Origin: Bartonella fuyuanensis
GTDB taxonomy: Bacteria; Pseudomonadota; Alphaproteobacteria; Rhizobiales; Rhizobiaceae
Reading direction: 5' to 3'
Length of the DNA stretch: 64,000 bases
Assembly: GCF_014197255.1 (NCBI RefSeq)
Contig: NZ_JACIFE010000006.1
Location: 23,877-87,876, forward strand
The notes under the pieces were generated by a model. That model was not told the DNA's origin. It did not search any database and saw nothing but the letters and a program-made list of their open reading frames with translations. The stretch's first letter is position 1; every line of letters starts with the position of its first letter. The position numbers and the translations under genes were made by a program. This document shows, one piece after another, positions 1-9,788 of the stretch.

Positions 1-818
1 CCCGTGAGAGGATCAAATTCTGTAATTGTTTCTACTTCATCACCAAAGAGCGAGATACGCCAAGCGCGATCTTCAAGGTGGGCTGGAAAAATTTCAATAG
101 TATCTCCTCGTACACGAAAAGAACCACGAATGAAATTGATGTCTTGTCTATGATAGTGTTGAGCAACTAAATCAGTCAAAAGTCGCTGTTGATTAAGTTT
201 ACTACCTTTTTCTATTTGGAAATTCATGGCCGTATAGGTTTCTACGGAACCAATTCCATAGATACAGGAGACAGATGCGACGATGATAACGTCATCACGC
301 TCTAATACAGCACGTGTTGCAGCATGACGCATCCGGTCGATTTGTTCATTAATAGAGGATTCTTTTTCGATATAAGTGTCAGAGCGTGCAACATAGGCTT
401 CTGGTTGATAATAGTCGTAATAAGAGACAAAATATTCAACAGCATTGTGAGGAAAAAAGCTTTTAAACTCCCCATAAAGCTGTGCTGCTAATGTTTTATT
501 GGGTGCTAAAATGAGAGCGGGACGTTGTGTTTTTTCAATGATTTTCGCCATCGTATAGGTCTTTCCTGAGCCGGTAACCCCCAAAAGCACTTGTGTACGT
601 TCATCTTTTTCGATTCCCTCAACCAGGGTTTTAATGGCTTGGGGCTGATCTCCTGCTGGTTTAAAGGACGTTTTGAGTTGAAATGGAATACCACCTTCAG
701 ATTTTGCGGGACGAACAGGGCGATGAGGTGTCCATAACACACCATTCTTAAAAAGAGGATTACCTGAAGCAATGAGAGCAGAAAGAGCTTCTACAGTTGC
801 AGTAACACCATTTTTCAT
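1..818 (-). CDS. uvrB: UvrABC excinuclease subunit B, N-terminal part (runs off the window)
   Basis: UvrB is the damage-verifying helicase-like subunit of nucleotide excision repair; it is loaded by UvrA and recruits UvrC. Only the first 272 codons are present and the 3' end lies left of base 1. The translation starts [15 protein letters not shown], carries the Walker A motif GVTGSGKT at residues 80-87, and has the [10 protein letters not shown] beta-hairpin that inserts between the DNA strands near residue 130. Start is the ATG at 818, with no in-frame stop to the window edge. The N-terminal extension before the usual QPQAI motif is common in rhizobia. Identification is by clear motif match. 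Confidence 0.95.
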   Translation of the reverse strand, partial: MKNGVTATVEALSALIASGNPLFKNGVLWTPHRPVRPAKSEGGIPFQLKTSFKPAGDQPQAIKTLVEGIEKDERTQVLLGVTGSGKTYTMAKIIEKTQRPALILAPNKTLAAQLYGEFKSFFPHNAVEYFVSYYDYYQPEAYVARSDTYIEKESSINEQIDRMRHAATRAVLERDDVIIVASVSCIYGIGSVETYTAMNFQIEKGSKLNQQRLLTDLVAQHYHRQDINFIRGSFRVRGDTIEIFPAHLEDRAWRISLFGDEVETITEFDPLT

Positions 819-1070
819 TGTTGTATCCTTTGATAAAAAATGCTGATGATTTTAAAGGAAATCCCAATTTTACAATTTCATTACGACAACAGCAAAATGT
901 TATTTAGAAAGTTTATTTCGGTTTATTGGGTAGGGTTATAAGATATTAAGCAGTTTTTTTCTATGAGACTAATTCTTTGAAGTATTTCTTTGGAGGGGGA
1001 ATATTGGTGGTTTTTTTGGACACTATTGCAGTTTTGTCATGATGATGTTATTTAAAGATCGGGTAAGTTA

Positions 1071-1391
1071 TTATGGCGAAGAGTCATATGGGGTATATTT
1101 TAACACTAAAGACATTATATATGTGCGATAAAGAGCGTTTCCATCTTTAAATGAAAGATAACGAGATGACACCCAGCCTAGTTGAGCGTTATATCGGATA
1201 TAGCACCAATTTCCTTCGCAGTTTTTGACAAAGACTAATTCTCCCGCAGAAATTAAGCCACAAAGTGCATACTGAGTGCTGGGGCCTGTTCTAAAATTAA
1301 GATTTCTCGTGACAAAGGCATTCGCTGCCTCAGAAATTGTTGTGGCTAAAAAGAAAGGGACAAGCATAAAAAAAATTACGATCTTTTTCAT
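1071..1391 (-). CDS. Secreted bacterial SH3 domain protein
   Basis: A 106-residue protein with an N-terminal signal peptide (MKKIVIFFMLVPFFLATTISEAANA) and then one SH3_3-type domain, recognisable by NLNFRTGPSTQY, GNWCYIRY and GWVSSRYL. Such domains usually bind peptidoglycan or proteins in the periplasm. The domain has three Cys residues (positions about 44, 58 and 63), two of which could form a disulfide. The last 20 residues after the domain are not recognisable. It stands alone between uvrB and greA. The specific role is unknown. Confidence 0.8.
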   Translation of the reverse strand: MKKIVIFFMLVPFFLATTISEAANAFVTRNLNFRTGPSTQYALCGLISAGELVFVKNCEGNWCYIRYNAQLGWVSSRYLSFKDGNALYRTYIMSLVLKYTPYDSSP

Positions 1392-1725
1392 TTTATTGCA
1401 AAGAACTTCTTTAGAGATCTTCTATCTTTCTCTCTTCGTATCACATATGATTTTTTTTGCCAAACTATGATAAAACAGAAAAAGGACAATTCTTTCTTAA
1501 GAAAACTTTAGGCAGGAAAATGAAACTTGGTGTTTTAAATACCAAAATGAGATGTTTTAAACACTATTGGTGCATGTTTTGTTCCCTTTAATTTATTTTT
1601 ATATGGAAAACAGAGAGACTGTACTATATAATAAAGAAGATCGTAGTTTTCGGATTCCAAAAGTAGTTTTGGAAGCCGTTTTTTGTATTTTATTAAACCT
1701 TCCATGTAATAGAAAGGGACGGATT

Positions 1726-2199
1726 ATGGAAAAAGTTCCGATGACTACAGCTGGTTTTGAAAGTCTTAAAGAAGAGTTGCGTTGGCGTCAACAACAGGAG
1801 AGGCCGCGAATTATTGAAGCAATTTCTGAGGCGCGTGCCCATGGTGATTTGTCAGAAAATGCCGAATATCATGCTGCTAAAGAAGCACAAAGCCATAATG
1901 AGGGGCGTATAAATGAACTTGAAGATTATATCGCGCGGGCAGAAGTGATAGATGTTTCGCGTCTTTCAGGCGATAAAATAAAATTTGGAGCGACCATTAA
2001 ACTCTTGAATGAGGATACTGAAGAAAAAAAGGTGTATCAGATCGTAGGGGATCAGGAAGCTGATGTAAAGATTGGTAAAATCTCTATTTCTTCTCCTATC
2101 GCACGTGCACTTATTGGTAAGCAAGAGGGTGATGTGATTGAGGTGAATGCGCCCGGTGGTGCGCATAATTATGAAATCATTAAAGTTCAGTACATTTAA
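1726..2199 (+). CDS. greA: Transcription elongation factor GreA
   Basis: GreA rescues backtracked RNA polymerase by stimulating transcript cleavage through the secondary channel. The 157-residue product has the N-terminal coiled coil with the acidic tip ([15 protein letters not shown], around residues 41-55) and the C-terminal FKBP-like domain ([20 protein letters not shown]). The open frame extends upstream to 1567, but the ATG at 1726 matches the family N-terminus ([20 protein letters not shown]) and is preceded by a purine-rich site (AGAAAGGGACGG). lpcC follows after 17 bases, so the two are probably co-transcribed. Confidence 0.96.
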   Translation: MEKVPMTTAGFESLKEELRWRQQQERPRIIEAISEARAHGDLSENAEYHAAKEAQSHNEGRINELEDYIARAEVIDVSRLSGDKIKFGATIKLLNEDTEEKKVYQIVGDQEADVKIGKISISSPIARALIGKQEGDVIEVNAPGGAHNYEIIKVQYI

Positions 2200-2216
2200 G
2201 TTTTATCTAAATTGCT

Positions 2217-3275
2217 ATGCGTGTGTCTTTGGAAGAGACTGAGATTATTGCACCTCACTTTAAAAGGCGTTTATCAGGAGTGACATCTACGATTATTCAG
2301 CTTATTCCACTGCAGCGCCAACAAGGTGTCCGTATAGCCACTTTGGGGGTTGGGTTACCAAAAAGTTTGCCGGCTCTTACCTTTATGGACCTTTTCGGAC
2401 TTTGGAAAAGTCCGAAAGGGAAGCCATTTCGTATTTGGCATGCACGGCGCAATATTGAGATGCTTTGTGGGATCTTTTTGCGTGATATTTTGCGAATGAA
2501 GTTGAAACTTATTTTTACATCGGCTTCTCAACGTCATCATAAGTTTTTCACCAAATGGTTGATTCGCCGGATGGATAGGGTTATTGCTACCAGTACACAG
2601 ACGGGCACTTATCTGGAAGTCCCTCATAAGGTGATTGTACATGGGGTGGATGTAAGGCGTTTTTCTCCACCACAAGCTCTTGATGATCATTTTTCTTCTT
2701 CTGGATTTCCTGGAAAATATGCTGTAGGGTGTTTTGGTCGTGTGCGTTACTCAAAGGGAACAGATTTATTTATCGATGCAATGATAACGTTATTGCCTCG
2801 TTATTCTGAGTGGACGGCCCTTATCGCTGGTCGTACGACAGAGAAGCATTATCATTTTGAAAAGGAATTACGCCAAAAGATTGCTAAAGCTGGACTGGAT
2901 GATCGCATTATTTTTCTTGGGGAGATTCTGAACACACCTTTGTGGTATCGTCGTTTATCGCTTTATGTAGCACCCTCTCGTACAGAAGGTTTCGGTTTAA
3001 CTCCATTAGAGGCAATGGCATCACAGGTTGCGGTTGTAACGAGCGATGCGGGAGCTTATAAGGAATTAGTAGCAGAAGAAACAGGAACGGTTGTAAAAGC
3101 AGGAGATAGTTCAGTTTTAACGGCAGCGATTGAACCTTATTTTGCTGATGTAGAAAAAACGTTGTCTGCAGGAAGAAAAGCTTTAACCCATGTTCGTATT
3201 CATTTCCCTTTGGAAAAGGAGGCAACTGAGATTGAAAGTGTTTACAAAGAACTGTTTGCAGAAAAAACATCTTAA
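2217..3275 (+). CDS. lpcC: LPS core glycosyltransferase, LpcC-like (GT4 family)
   Basis: A 352-residue GT-B glycosyltransferase. The C-terminal Rossmann domain has the GT4 donor-binding EX7E motif (E257 to E265 in TEGFGLTPLE), a GRVRYSKGTDLF segment near 174-185, and HGVD at 142-145. Overall it resembles the rhizobial LpcC mannosyltransferase that adds the first mannose to Kdo of the LPS core; that substrate is inferred from family knowledge. No signal peptide is seen, consistent with action at the cytoplasmic face of the inner membrane. It lies just downstream of greA. The last six codons and the stop are part of an exact 83-bp tandem duplication. Confidence 0.85.
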   Translation: MRVSLEETEIIAPHFKRRLSGVTSTIIQLIPLQRQQGVRIATLGVGLPKSLPALTFMDLFGLWKSPKGKPFRIWHARRNIEMLCGIFLRDILRMKLKLIFTSASQRHHKFFTKWLIRRMDRVIATSTQTGTYLEVPHKVIVHGVDVRRFSPPQALDDHFSSSGFPGKYAVGCFGRVRYSKGTDLFIDAMITLLPRYSEWTALIAGRTTEKHYHFEKELRQKIAKAGLDDRIIFLGEILNTPLWYRRLSLYVAPSRTEGFGLTPLEAMASQVAVVTSDAGAYKELVAEETGTVVKAGDSSVLTAAIEPYFADVEKTLSAGRKALTHVRIHFPLEKEATEIESVYKELFAEKTS

Positions 3276-3423
3276 AATATATTTTGTAGCAAAAATTATT
3301 CTTGAGAAATAATAAAAAGTGTTTTTCTTAAATTCTATTTGCAGAAAAAACATCTTAAAATATATTTTGTAGCAAAAATTATTCTTGAGAAATAATAAAA
3401 AGTGTTTTTCTTAAATTCTATTT
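3255..3423 (+). repeat. Exact 83-bp tandem duplication spanning the lpcC stop codon
   Basis: Bases 3255-3337 are repeated without a mismatch at 3338-3420, and three further bases (TTT) continue the repeat. The first copy contains the last codons and TAA of lpcC; the second copy is non-coding. Because the first copy keeps the stop, LpcC is unaffected. Absence of any mismatch suggests a recent event or ongoing homogenisation. The unit is AT-rich and has no strong hairpin. Confidence 0.95.
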
Positions 3424-4209
3424 CATAATCATCATCAAAAAAACAGCTCAATTATATAAATTTTTTTCAAAAAAATTGGCATGTCTTTAATATAATGCTA
3501 TAAGAAGTTCTTAAAGCTTGGGATGAAAGTTTAAAAAATGTATAGATTTAGGAGCGATATATAGTTTATAATAAAGGAGGAGAGGGAAGTACTATTTAAA
3601 GTCTAGAAATTTATGCTATATCTTAACAGTGTTACATTGATATTGTTATGTTTTATAAGATTTAGATATATAGCAAAGAAATGTTTTCTTATCTTAAAAA
3701 GATAATGATGATCTTATTTTCATTAAAGAGATTTTTTGGGGCTGCTTATAGAGTTTATCATGGATAAAATAGTCGTGTATATTTTTAATAATAGAAATTC
3801 ATAATAAAATCTGCTCTAGGATCAATATTTTGATTCATATAGATGGCTTGTCTTTGCAAAATGTAAAAGAAGCTCTTCACTTTAAGATGGGGTTTCTTAA
3901 AAGACTTAAAGCAATCCAAAGTAGAATATCTAAAAGTGCAAGTTTCTTCTTTTTAGAATAATGCATATAAGCACTTCTTTTATTAAAAAAACGAGAATTT
4001 TTCGAGAGCAGCCATAAGTTTCATTAAAGAAACGTGATATTCATTTTCAGTATCAATATTTTCACTATTAGCTTCTTTACACACTACCATCCACAATCAC
4101 ATAAAAAATCGGTGGTTATATTAATTTCGTTTTTCCCATTTTACCATTTTAATTGCGTTCTATTCAATAAAAAAGTTTTCAATTGACAACTCTATAAGGG
4201 TGCCGAGTA
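3424..4209. other. Non-coding AT-rich stretch after lpcC
   Basis: No gene is recognised. A strong ribosome-binding-like purine run (AAAGGAGGAGAGGGAAG near 3573-3589) is not followed by an open frame. A short open stretch of about 40 codons (about 3832-3962, reading IDGLSLQNVKEALHFK) could be the remnant of a lost gene but matches nothing I know. Confidence 0.5.
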
Positions 4210-4370
4210 TTATCAATACATTGATTTATAATGATAATTCACTGTTCTGTATGTTGAATTAAAAATCTGAATATAGTAAGGTTTTCTTATTCTAAACCCT
4301 CTCAGATTGGATCAATTCATATCACTTGTTTGCACGTCACAAGTGGGATGAGTGTGTGGATCAAATTTGT
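4210..4370 (-). repeat. Left arm of a ~160-bp inverted repeat (dispersed repeat family, copy A)
   Basis: Its reverse complement aligns along its length with copy B at 4924-5089. The inner 25 bases (4346-4370) differ from the partner at one position, and ATTCAACATACA, AACAGTGAATTATCA and TATAAATCAAT are also shared. It contains a small hairpin, CACTTGT/ACAAGTG, at about 4324-4346. The arm ends 17 bases before the integrase start. Confidence 0.85.
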
Positions 4371-4387
4371 ATAAGAAAGAATTAAAA

Positions 4388-4968
4388 ATGGCTCTTATGA
4401 ACCGTCTTAATGCAAGATCTGTCGCAACATTGGGAGCTGGTAAATATAATGATGGTGCCGGCTTGCTTCTTCATAAGCGTAAAGATGGAGGTGCTCAATG
4501 GATTTTACGATATACCCTTCACGGGCGCCGTCGTGAAATGGGATTGGGTGCTTTGAGAGATGTTTCTTTAAAAAAGCCCGTGAATTAGCAAACCAATGGC
4601 GTTCTGTTTTACGTGAAGGACGTGATCCCATTAAAGAACGTGAGAAACAAAAGCGTGAAGCAATAAGCAATCTCCATTATTTAAAAGATATTGCTTTAGA
4701 GGCTTTTGAAAGTCGTAAAGCTGAATTAAAAGGAGATGGTAAAAATGGAAGTTGGTTTTTATCATTACGCCTTCATATTCTCCCTAAATTATGTTGCCTC
4801 CCCGTTTCAGAGATTACACAAACAGAGATACGCAATACCCTTGCCACTATTTGGCATACAAAAGCTGATACAGCGCGTAAAGCTCTTACCAGCATTAGTC
4901 TTTGTCTCAAACATGCGGCTGCTACAAATTTGATCCACACATTCATCCTACTTGTTATGTGCAAATGA
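4388..4968 (+). pseudogene. Phage tyrosine integrase, frameshifted and truncated
   Basis: The first 60 codons (MALMNRLNARSVATLGAGKY...LGALRDVSLK) are the arm-binding N-terminal domain of P4-like tyrosine recombinases. A one-base loss in the A-run at 4570-4575 (six A where seven are expected) shifts the frame. The other frame continues with ARELANQWRSVLREGRDPI, then a core-binding domain (ISNLHYLKDIALEAFESRKAE ... EITQTEIRNTLATIW). The reading ends inside repeat copy B at 4966-4968, so the whole catalytic domain with its R-H-R-Y residues is missing. It cannot encode an active recombinase and marks a former integrated element. Confidence 0.88.
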
Positions 4969-5089
4969 GAGGTTTTGATTGATTCTACATAAACAGCTTT
5001 GAAATGAGAGAATCTTACGTTATTCGGGACTCTCATTCAACATACAAAACAGTGAATTATCAGTATAAATCAATTTATTGTATCAATAA
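4924..5089 (+). repeat. Right arm of the inverted repeat (copy B)
   Basis: Starts ACAAATTTGATCCACACATT and runs through GGTTTTGATTGATTCTACAT, GAAATGAGAGAATCTTAC and AACAGTGAATTATCAGTATA. It truncates the integrase at its 3' side and is the mirror image of copy A. Similar but more degenerate sequences occur elsewhere in the window (copies C-H). Confidence 0.85.
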
Positions 5090-5704
5090 AAGTTATACTC
5101 TTGCATGTCAAAATTGGGAGAGAGCATGTAGTGGATAAAAATTATTTAAGAAAGGTCGTAAAAGAGGCTTCTTAAAAACTGTCTGCAAGGCAAGAGATTG
5201 CAGCGTTAAAAGCAGGAAAATAATATGATTGTATTTTATTTTGTGGTGTTGATTTGCACCCTATTGTTTAAGTAAAAATGATGAGGATTAATCAGATTTT
5301 ATACTTTCGATGGGGGGCCCGAAATGAATGGATGAGTATGATGAAATATTTTTTAATAAGCTTATGGATTCATAATATAATGGTGTTCTATTTTTTATAA
5401 GGATGGAACTCTATTAAAGAGAAAAAATATTTTATCAGTAAATATTCATATTTTTTAGAAATTATTCGTAAAAAACTATATTTTATGGGTCTATTTTTAT
5501 TTGATAAAGAAGATCAATAAAGTAAAGTGTTATCGATGTTATGGATGTGAAAGCTCTTGGTTCTTCATTGGGGTTGCCAATTGTGTAATCGTTGATACGA
5601 TGATTTATTTGAAATTTTAGAATCTTTAGTCAATTGAGTGAAGATTGAATCTTATTGATGGATATTATTCATATTTTTTTCTTGGTAGAATAAAGTGCTA
5701 TGTA
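5090..5704. other. Intergenic, possible decayed reading frame
   Basis: From the GTG near 5130 one frame reads VDKNYLRKVVKEAS, KLSARQEIAALKAGK and YDCILFCGVDLHPIV, separated by single in-frame stops, and continues to about 5400. This looks like an old coding sequence spoiled by nonsense mutations, perhaps from the same mobile element as the integrase. The family is not recognised. Nothing else is seen up to trkH. Confidence 0.35.
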
Positions 5705-7111
5705 TTAAAATTGTTCACGCCAGAAAGCAGGAATAAAAAGTACAAATATTGTTATGATTTCAAGACGTCCAGCTAGCATCAAAAAACTCAAAATCCATAA
5801 GGCGTTATCGTTGATTGTAGAGAAATTACCCGCGGGGCCAATAATATCTCCAAATCCTGGACCAACATTGGAAAGAGCGGTTAAGACCCCCGTAAAAGCA
5901 GAGGTAAAGTCAAGACCGGTTGTGAGTAAAAGTGCAGTACCTATAATAAGGCAGAACATATAAAGGCATACAAAAAATAAAACAGCTTGGGCGACATCAT
6001 TTGATATATTTGAGTGATCATAGCGAGCTTTTACAACGACATTAGGAGAAAGAAGTTTTTCTATATTTGTTTGTGTAATACGCCAGAGAATAATAAGGCG
6101 ATTGATTTTCATGCCACCGGAAGTGGAACCAGCACATCCCCCCGTAAAAGAAACAATAAAAAAAATTCCAAACGCAAACGGTCCCCAAAGTTGATAATCT
6201 TCAGCACTGTAACCCGTGGTACTAATAATGGAGGAAAGGTGAAAAATGGCATCAAGAAACACTAAGTGGAAAGCACGATGATCGTGAAATCTTAGCCATG
6301 CTGCTAAAGCAAAACTGAAAAGGAACACAATATGGAGAAAAACAATCACTTGTGGATCAAGGAAGCGTTTGGAGTGGCCAGGAAGTACTAATTTAACATA
6401 AAGTACGAATGGTAAGGCGGAAAGCAACATAAAAATTGTTGAGATAATTAAGATGGCTGGTGTATCAGAAAAGTAGCCAATAGAAGCGTCGTGAGTCGAA
6501 AAACCAGCAGTTGCTACTGTACTCATTGCATGATTTATGGCATCAAATAAATTCATGCCCGCAGCAAAATAAGAAAGCATACAAGCCAATGTGAGTCCAA
6601 TATAAGCTATGATAATTCCATTAGCAATTTGGTTGATGCGAGGCAATATTTTTTCAGATTTATCAGATGATTCCATATGAAAAAGACGAACTCCACCCAC
6701 GCGTAATGAAGGTAAAAGCAAGAGGGCTAGACCGATAAAACCAATGCCTCCAATCCAGCATATGATAGAACGCCATAACAAAATACTTCGCGACAAATTA
6801 TCAAGATCAGAAAGGACTGTGGAACCAGTTGTTGTAATTCCAGAGACGGATTCAAAGATGGCTTCTGCTAAAGAAATCGATAGAGGTGAAAGATAAAGGG
6901 GTAAGGCGCCTACGATACTTCCTGTAAGCCAGAGACAAACAGTGAGCATAAAGCCAAGTCGTGCTGAAAAACGACACGTTGCTCCCTTAGTCGCTAAAAG
7001 AATCAGCGTTGCTAATATGGTAGTTACAGCACAAGAATAGAGAAAGCTTATCCAATTACGGTTATTATTGTGCAAATCCACAAAAATTGGTAAAAGCATC
7101 GCTCCTCCCAT
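5705..7111 (-). CDS. trkH: Potassium uptake protein TrkH (possibly starting upstream of 7111)
   Basis: Inner-membrane K+ translocating subunit of the Trk system. The 468-residue product is hydrophobic throughout and shows the four pore-loop filters: TTTGSTVL, TVATAGFST, IISTTGYSA and ALSNVGPGFG. The first ATG (7111) begins MGGAMLLP, which in TrkH proteins lies inside the first transmembrane helix. The frame upstream (to 7165) encodes a matching helix start (IIFQFIINVCARFALI) with no ATG, GTG or TTG. A Shine-Dalgarno-like AGGAAA sits just before ATC/ATT codons at 7159-7154. Either a rare ATT/ATC start is used or the start codon was lost. The regulatory partner TrkA is not in the window. Confidence 0.9.
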   Translation of the reverse strand: MGGAMLLPIFVDLHNNNRNWISFLYSCAVTTILATLILLATKGATCRFSARLGFMLTVCLWLTGSIVGALPLYLSPLSISLAEAIFESVSGITTTGSTVLSDLDNLSRSILLWRSIICWIGGIGFIGLALLLLPSLRVGGVRLFHMESSDKSEKILPRINQIANGIIIAYIGLTLACMLSYFAAGMNLFDAINHAMSTVATAGFSTHDASIGYFSDTPAILIISTIFMLLSALPFVLYVKLVLPGHSKRFLDPQVIVFLHIVFLFSFALAAWLRFHDHRAFHLVFLDAIFHLSSIISTTGYSAEDYQLWGPFAFGIFFIVSFTGGCAGSTSGGMKINRLIILWRITQTNIEKLLSPNVVVKARYDHSNISNDVAQAVLFFVCLYMFCLIIGTALLLTTGLDFTSAFTGVLTALSNVGPGFGDIIGPAGNFSTINDNALWILSFLMLAGRLEIITIFVLFIPAFWREQF

Positions 7112-7409
7112 GATTAACGCAAAACGTGCACAGACATTGATAATAAATTGAAAAATGATGGTTTCCTATCTCTGATCTCTTTTTATTATGGTTTTGTGCT
7201 TATAAGAATTTACGTTTTCCTCTTTATAGGATAAAGATTAGCTTCTACATTAAGCAAGCTTTGATGAATTAGGAATCAAACCCTTTCAGGAAATTCAAAA
7301 GAAGTCTATATACAACATAATTTAGGCTGTTGAAAAATGTTTTTTTAAAAGATTGTATTTTGTTATAATTTTATAAAATGATTAAGTTATAAAAAGTGAA
7401 GGGGATTTA

Positions 7410-8366
7410 ATGGTCCAATCGCATATTCGCCTGCTTATTATTGGTTCAGGTCCAGCTGGTTATACAGCGGCGATCTATGCAGCAAGAGCAATGCTCAAGC
7501 CGGTTTTAGTAACGGGTTTGCAGCAGGGGGGGCAATTGATAATTACAACTGATGTCGAAAATTATCCAGGTTTTGCTGATCCTATTCAAGGGGCGTGGTT
7601 AATGGAACAGATGGCAAAACAAGCTGAGAATATGGGGACAAAAATTGTCTATGATACGATTACAAAGGCTGATTTATTGAAGTATCCTTTTGCTTTATAT
7701 GGGGATTCAGGAACACAATATTTTTGCGATGCACTGATTATTGCAACAGGAGCTCAAGCACGCTGGCTTGGTTTGGAAAGTGAACAGATCTTTATGGGCG
7801 GTGGTGTTTCTGCTTGTGCTACATGTGATGGCTTTTTTTACCGGGATAAAGATGTTATTGTTGTAGGAGGGGGAAATACGGCCGTTGAAGAAGCACTTTA
7901 TTTATCTCATGTGGCAAAGAGTGTAAGCGTGGTACACCGGCGGGAACAGTTTCGAGCAGAGAAAATTTTGCAAGATAGGTTACTGGCTCGTAATAATGTA
8001 CGTGTTCTTTGGAATCATGTAATTGAAGAAATTGTGGGGCTGCCAGCTCAGGGGGCAAAGGGAGCTCTTGTAACAGGGGCACGTTTAAAAAATGTTAAAA
8101 CAGGTCATGAAATGAAAGTGAATGCAGAGGGCATATTTATTGCTATTGGTCATGATCCTTCTGTTTCTTTGTTTGAAGGACAATTGAAACAAAAACGAGG
8201 CGGCTATTTATGGACAGCACCAGATTCAACAGCAACAAGTATTGCTGGGGTTTTTGCGGCAGGAGATGTAGCAGATGAAACTTTCCGTCAAGCTGTAACA
8301 GCTGCTGGAAGAGGATGTATGGCAGCGTTGGAAGCAGAACGGTTTTTAGATAGACTTAAGCGTTAA
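7410..8366 (+). CDS. trxB: Thioredoxin reductase
   Basis: FAD- and NADPH-dependent enzyme that reduces thioredoxin in the cytoplasm. At 318 residues it has the usual length. FAD-binding GSGPAG is at 12-17, the redox-active CATC at 136-139 followed by DG, the NADPH-binding GGGNTAVE at 153-160, and the second FAD motif GVFAAGDVAD near the C-terminus. The LysR-type regulator starts 42 bases downstream on the same strand, an arrangement also found in other Rhizobiales, so the two probably share a transcript. Confidence 0.96.
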   Translation: MVQSHIRLLIIGSGPAGYTAAIYAARAMLKPVLVTGLQQGGQLIITTDVENYPGFADPIQGAWLMEQMAKQAENMGTKIVYDTITKADLLKYPFALYGDSGTQYFCDALIIATGAQARWLGLESEQIFMGGGVSACATCDGFFYRDKDVIVVGGGNTAVEEALYLSHVAKSVSVVHRREQFRAEKILQDRLLARNNVRVLWNHVIEEIVGLPAQGAKGALVTGARLKNVKTGHEMKVNAEGIFIAIGHDPSVSLFEGQLKQKRGGYLWTAPDSTATSIAGVFAAGDVADETFRQAVTAAGRGCMAALEAERFLDRLKR

Positions 8367-8408
8367 TAACTTATTGAGAACATAAAGAAATTATAGGTAG
8401 AATTAATT

Positions 8409-9314
8409 GTGGCGCCACCGCTGGATTGGGATAAGTTAAGGGTTTTTCATGCTGCAGCAGAAGCGGGATCTTTTACGCATGCTGCTCAAAAACTTCGTTT
8501 ATCTCAATCAGCAGTTTCACGACAGGTTTCGGCTTTAGAGCAAGAGGTGGGGGTAGCCTTATTTCAACGTCATGCGCGTGGTTTGATTCTTACAGAACAG
8601 GGAGAAACTCTTTATCGTACAGCTCATGATGTTTTGATGAAGTTGGAAAGTGTACGTTTGCAATTAAGTGAAAGCTATGCAAAACCAACGGGACATTTGC
8701 GTGTAACCTCGACCTTCGGAATGGGAGCAGGGTGGATTGCAGAGCGTATGCCAGAATTTCTTAGCCTTTATCCTGATATGCAGGTTCAGCTTTTGCTTTC
8801 CGATGAAGAGCTTGATTTGACAATGTGTCATGCAGATTGTGCTGTTCGTTTACATCAACCCCAACAACCTGATCTTATACAAAGAAAATTATTTACAATT
8901 CATATGCATGTTTATGCTTCGGAAAAGTATATCGCAAACTGTGGAAAACCAAAAAAATTGTCTGAGCTTGATAACCATCGTATTATTTCGTTTGGTGAAC
9001 CTGTACCACCTTATTTATCTGGTTTAAATTGGTTAGAAAAGGCCGGTAGAAGTGATGGATCATTGCGTGTTTCAGTTTTACAAATCAACAATATTATCTC
9101 AATCAAGAATGCACTTATGCGTGATCTCGGTATTGCTGTGTTGCCCGATTATATCGTTAATAATGATGAGCGATTGGTGCGTCTTTTCCCTGATATGGTT
9201 GATATTCCTTCTTTTGATACTTTTTTTTGTTATCCTTGTAATTTAAAGAATTTGGCAAAGCTAAATGCCTTTCGAGATTATATTTTTTTAAAAGCCCGTC
9301 AGTGGCATTTTTAA
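8409..9314 (+). CDS. LysR-family transcriptional regulator
   Basis: A 301-residue LTTR. The winged HTH occupies residues about 8-65 (LRVFHAAAEAGSFTHAAQKL...LSQSAVSRQVSALE), followed by a linker helix and a periplasmic-binding-protein-like effector domain from about residue 92. It starts with GTG (8409), giving MAPPLDWDKLRVF. It lies directly behind trxB, which suggests a role in a redox or metabolic response, but target and ligand cannot be read from sequence. Confidence 0.88.
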   Translation: MAPPLDWDKLRVFHAAAEAGSFTHAAQKLRLSQSAVSRQVSALEQEVGVALFQRHARGLILTEQGETLYRTAHDVLMKLESVRLQLSESYAKPTGHLRVTSTFGMGAGWIAERMPEFLSLYPDMQVQLLLSDEELDLTMCHADCAVRLHQPQQPDLIQRKLFTIHMHVYASEKYIANCGKPKKLSELDNHRIISFGEPVPPYLSGLNWLEKAGRSDGSLRVSVLQINNIISIKNALMRDLGIAVLPDYIVNNDERLVRLFPDMVDIPSFDTFFCYPCNLKNLAKLNAFRDYIFLKARQWHF

Positions 9315-9788
9315 GGTTACGGTCTTAATTTATAAGAAATAATTAATTGTTTTGTAACTTGAATAAGAAACTCCTATAATATTTTTTCATTTTAAATGTT
9401 CTTATGTTGAAAATCAATTCAAACTATTCGTTGCACCTTACGAGTAGAAGGAGTCCGTATGGATTAAATACTGTTGCAGAAAGGAATAAAATGTTTTTTA
9501 TGAATACTCTCAAATGTGAAGGTTGTCACAATATTGAAAACGAAACAATTGTATAAGAATGGAGCTTCCAGATTTATCTTTAATTAAAGAGAGTAGTATA
9601 CGATTGAGGGAAATTAAAAGCTATGTGTTTATTGCATAGCAGGTACGCTTAAGTTTTTATTGTGCTGCTTCTTATAAAATGACATAGAATGTCATCTCTT
9701 GATTATGTTGCCTCCCATTGCATTTTCTTGAGTGTTCCCTTACGAAGATCTGTCGGATTAATTTTATCTCTGAGGATTTTCCAGATTT
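9315..9788. other. Intergenic, phage-debris border
   Basis: No intact gene. A 21-codon open frame (ATG near 9491, preceded by GGAATAAA) reads MFFMNTLKCEGCHNIENETIV; the CxxC pair faintly recalls the zinc ribbon of phage Com proteins but is too short to call. The segment about 9700-9788 leads into the terminator at 9789 and might be the body of a small transcript. Confidence 0.3.

Noticed and set aside
9491..9553. Com-like zinc-ribbon micro-ORF (LKCEGCHN)
   Set aside because: Only 21 codons with one CxxC; a second pair is missing, and the resemblance to phage Com proteins is too slight.
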